This document shows, one piece after another, positions 14,591-15,826 of a stretch of 15,826 nucleotides of DNA. The position numbers and the translations under genes were made by a program. The stretch covers positions 1-15,826 of the forward strand of contig DAHXMP010000240.1 in the NCBI GenBank assembly GCA_027371665.1, read 5' to 3'. The notes beneath the pieces are model-generated. The model made no database searches and was not told where the DNA came from. It saw only the letters and a program-made list of their open reading frames with translations. The number at the start of each line of letters is the position of its first letter. Position 1 is the stretch's first letter. Origin of the DNA: Bacteroidota bacterium. Its GTDB lineage: Bacteria > Bacteroidota > Ignavibacteria > Kapaibacteriales > UBA2268.

Positions 14591-15747
14591 ATTCCTTTTT
14601 ATTTCGCCGCTTGTTCGGGTCAAGCTCCATTTTGCGAAGCCTGATGTTTTCAGGTGTGATTTCGATCAATTCGTCTTCGGCTATGAATTCAATATACTGG
14701 TCGAGAGATAGTCTTCTGCATGGTTTCAGAACTACAGTAGCATCTGAATTTGAAGCTCTCATATTGGTAAGTTTTTTTTCTTTTGTAATATTCACATTCA
14801 AATCCTGGGTCTTGTTTCTTTCGCCGACAATCATACCGGAATAAACTTCCGTACCGGGTTCAATGAAAAGCTCGCCGCGGTCTTCCATGCCGTAAGCCGC
14901 ATGGGCTGTTGCCCTTCCGTGCCTGTCGGCTACAAGGGCACCCGAAGACCTCTGTGGAATGGCTCCGAACCATGGTTCATATCCATCAAACATAGTATTC
15001 ATAACCCCTGCACCTTTTGTATCGGTCAGGAACTGGCTCCTGAAACCAATTAGACCCCGTGACGGAATCCTGAATTCCATATTTACCCTTCCACTTCCGC
15101 TGTTTATGATATTTGTCAAAATACCTTTTCTGTTAGCAAGCTTTGTAGTCATGGTTCCGATATGCTCTTCAGGTATATCAATGAATAATGTCTCTACAGG
15201 TTCGCAGGTCTTACCATCAATTTCCTTAGTTATAACCTGTGGCTTCGATACCATAAATTCATAACCCTCACGCCTCATCGTTTCTATGAGGACAGCCATC
15301 TGTAATTCACCGCGACCGCAAACCTCGAAAACATCGGTTCTCTCCAGATATTTCAGTTCGATCGCAACATTTCTCAATGTTTCTCTTTCGAGCCTTTCTT
15401 TCAGGTGCCTCGATGTAAGGAACTTTCCGTCGCTTCCTGCAAAAGGGCTGTCGTTAACGTAAAAGAGCATTGACAGTGTCGGCTCGTCAACTCTTATTCT
15501 TGGAAGAGGCTTTGGATTTTCGGAAGATGTTATAGTATCGCCAATCTGGACATTTTCTACTCCGGCAATTGCAATGATATCTCCTGCTTCAACCTGGGAA
15601 ACCTGCTTTTTCTTGAGTCCCTGGAAATTAAATAATGCAGAAAATTTCAATCCGTTTACTGTTTTATCTTCTTTAATAAGCGAGTATGACTTATTCATTT
15701 CAAGAATTCCGTTTGAAAGTCTTCCAATTGCGATTTGCCCGACATAT
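14589..15747 (-). CDS. typA: GTP-binding translation factor BipA/TypA (5' part missing)
   Basis: 386 codons of BipA, a ribosome-binding EF-G-like GTPase involved in 50S assembly and stress growth. Present are the end of the beta-barrel domain II (SYVGQIAIGRLSNG, 15747 to about 15706, and QVEAGDIIAIAGVENVQIGD), domain III (VCGRGELQMAVLIETMRREG), domain V (RIPSRGLIGFRSQFLTDTKG, GYEPWFGAIPQRSSG) and the BipA-specific C-terminal domain, ending with KKLTNMRASNSDATVVLKP and a Lys/Arg tail. Full BipA is about 600 aa; the N-terminal G domain and part of domain II are absent. The Met at 15698 is internal, not a start. Upstream of about 15747 the frame enters an inverted copy of the gene's own sequence and hits TGA at 15818-15816, so the loss looks like a chimeric contig end rather than a natural pseudogene. 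Confidence 0.93.
15052..15130 (+). repeat. 79-bp inverted repeat, internal (native) arm in bipA
   Basis: This segment inside bipA, coding in frame for the RIPSRGLIGF region and neighbours, is an exact reverse complement of 15748-15826. It is the native arm because it is embedded in intact coding sequence. Confidence 0.95.
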
Positions 15748-15826
15748 GAAAAGGTATTTTGACAAATATCATAAACAGCGGAAGTGGAAGGGTAAATATG
15801 GAATTCAGGATTCCGTCACGGGGTCT
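15748..15826 (-). repeat. 79-bp inverted repeat, terminal arm (probable fold-back chimera)
   Basis: A perfect reverse complement of 15052-15130 that runs to the window edge. Identity stops exactly at 15747/15131. In the bipA frame it encodes unrelated residues and an in-frame TGA (15818-15816), directly before intact BipA sequence. The 617-bp spacing and perfect identity fit a fold-back amplification or assembly chimera. Confidence 0.95.

Noticed and set aside
15574..15762. Plus-strand 62-codon open frame opposite bipA
   Set aside because: It is opposite conserved BipA coding sequence and crosses the inverted-repeat junction.

Overview
The window is AT-rich bacterial chromosome with ordinary housekeeping and accessory genes. 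I see no phage, insertion sequence, CRISPR array, tRNA or rRNA. Several genes have Shine-Dalgarno-like sequences (AAAGGAG before nuoG, AAAGGA before the Lon-like gene) and others have none. The exported TldD-type pair, the M2-type peptidase lipoprotein and the complex I subunits would fit a Bacteroidota/Chlorobiota/Ignavibacteria-type (FCB) bacterium. That placement is inference; no marker here fixes the taxonomy.

Left arm (minus strand, 1-3498): two tandem, probably co-transcribed genes for exported TldD/PmbA-family proteins. The upstream one (1822-3498) keeps the HExxxH zinc motif and the C-terminal Cys. The downstream one (1-1782, running off the left edge) is a clear paralog that has lost those ligands. 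This resembles the TldD/TldE active/inactive arrangement, but with signal peptides on both proteins.

Middle (plus strand, 3782-8993): nuoG, nuoH and nuoI of respiratory complex I, followed 37 bp later by a zinc-peptidase lipoprotein of the M2 (ACE-like) type. nuoABCDEF and nuoJKLMN are not next to this block, so the complex I genes are split across the genome. NuoG is short (590 aa) but keeps ligands for four Fe-S clusters.

Right-middle (9107-14575, plus strand): a polytopic GT-C-like membrane protein, a Lon-related AAA+ protease with an intact Ser-Lys dyad, a small di-iron ferritin-like protein with a suggestive Cys pair, and ribulose-phosphate 3-epimerase. Weak AT-rich hairpins lie between several of these genes.

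Right edge (minus strand, 14589-15826): the C-terminal two thirds of the BipA/TypA translational GTPase. The last 79 bases of the window are a perfect inverted copy of 15052-15130, taken from inside the same bipA gene. This breaks the bipA frame and looks like a fold-back chimera or assembly error at a contig end. Sequence beyond about 15747 should not be trusted as native.
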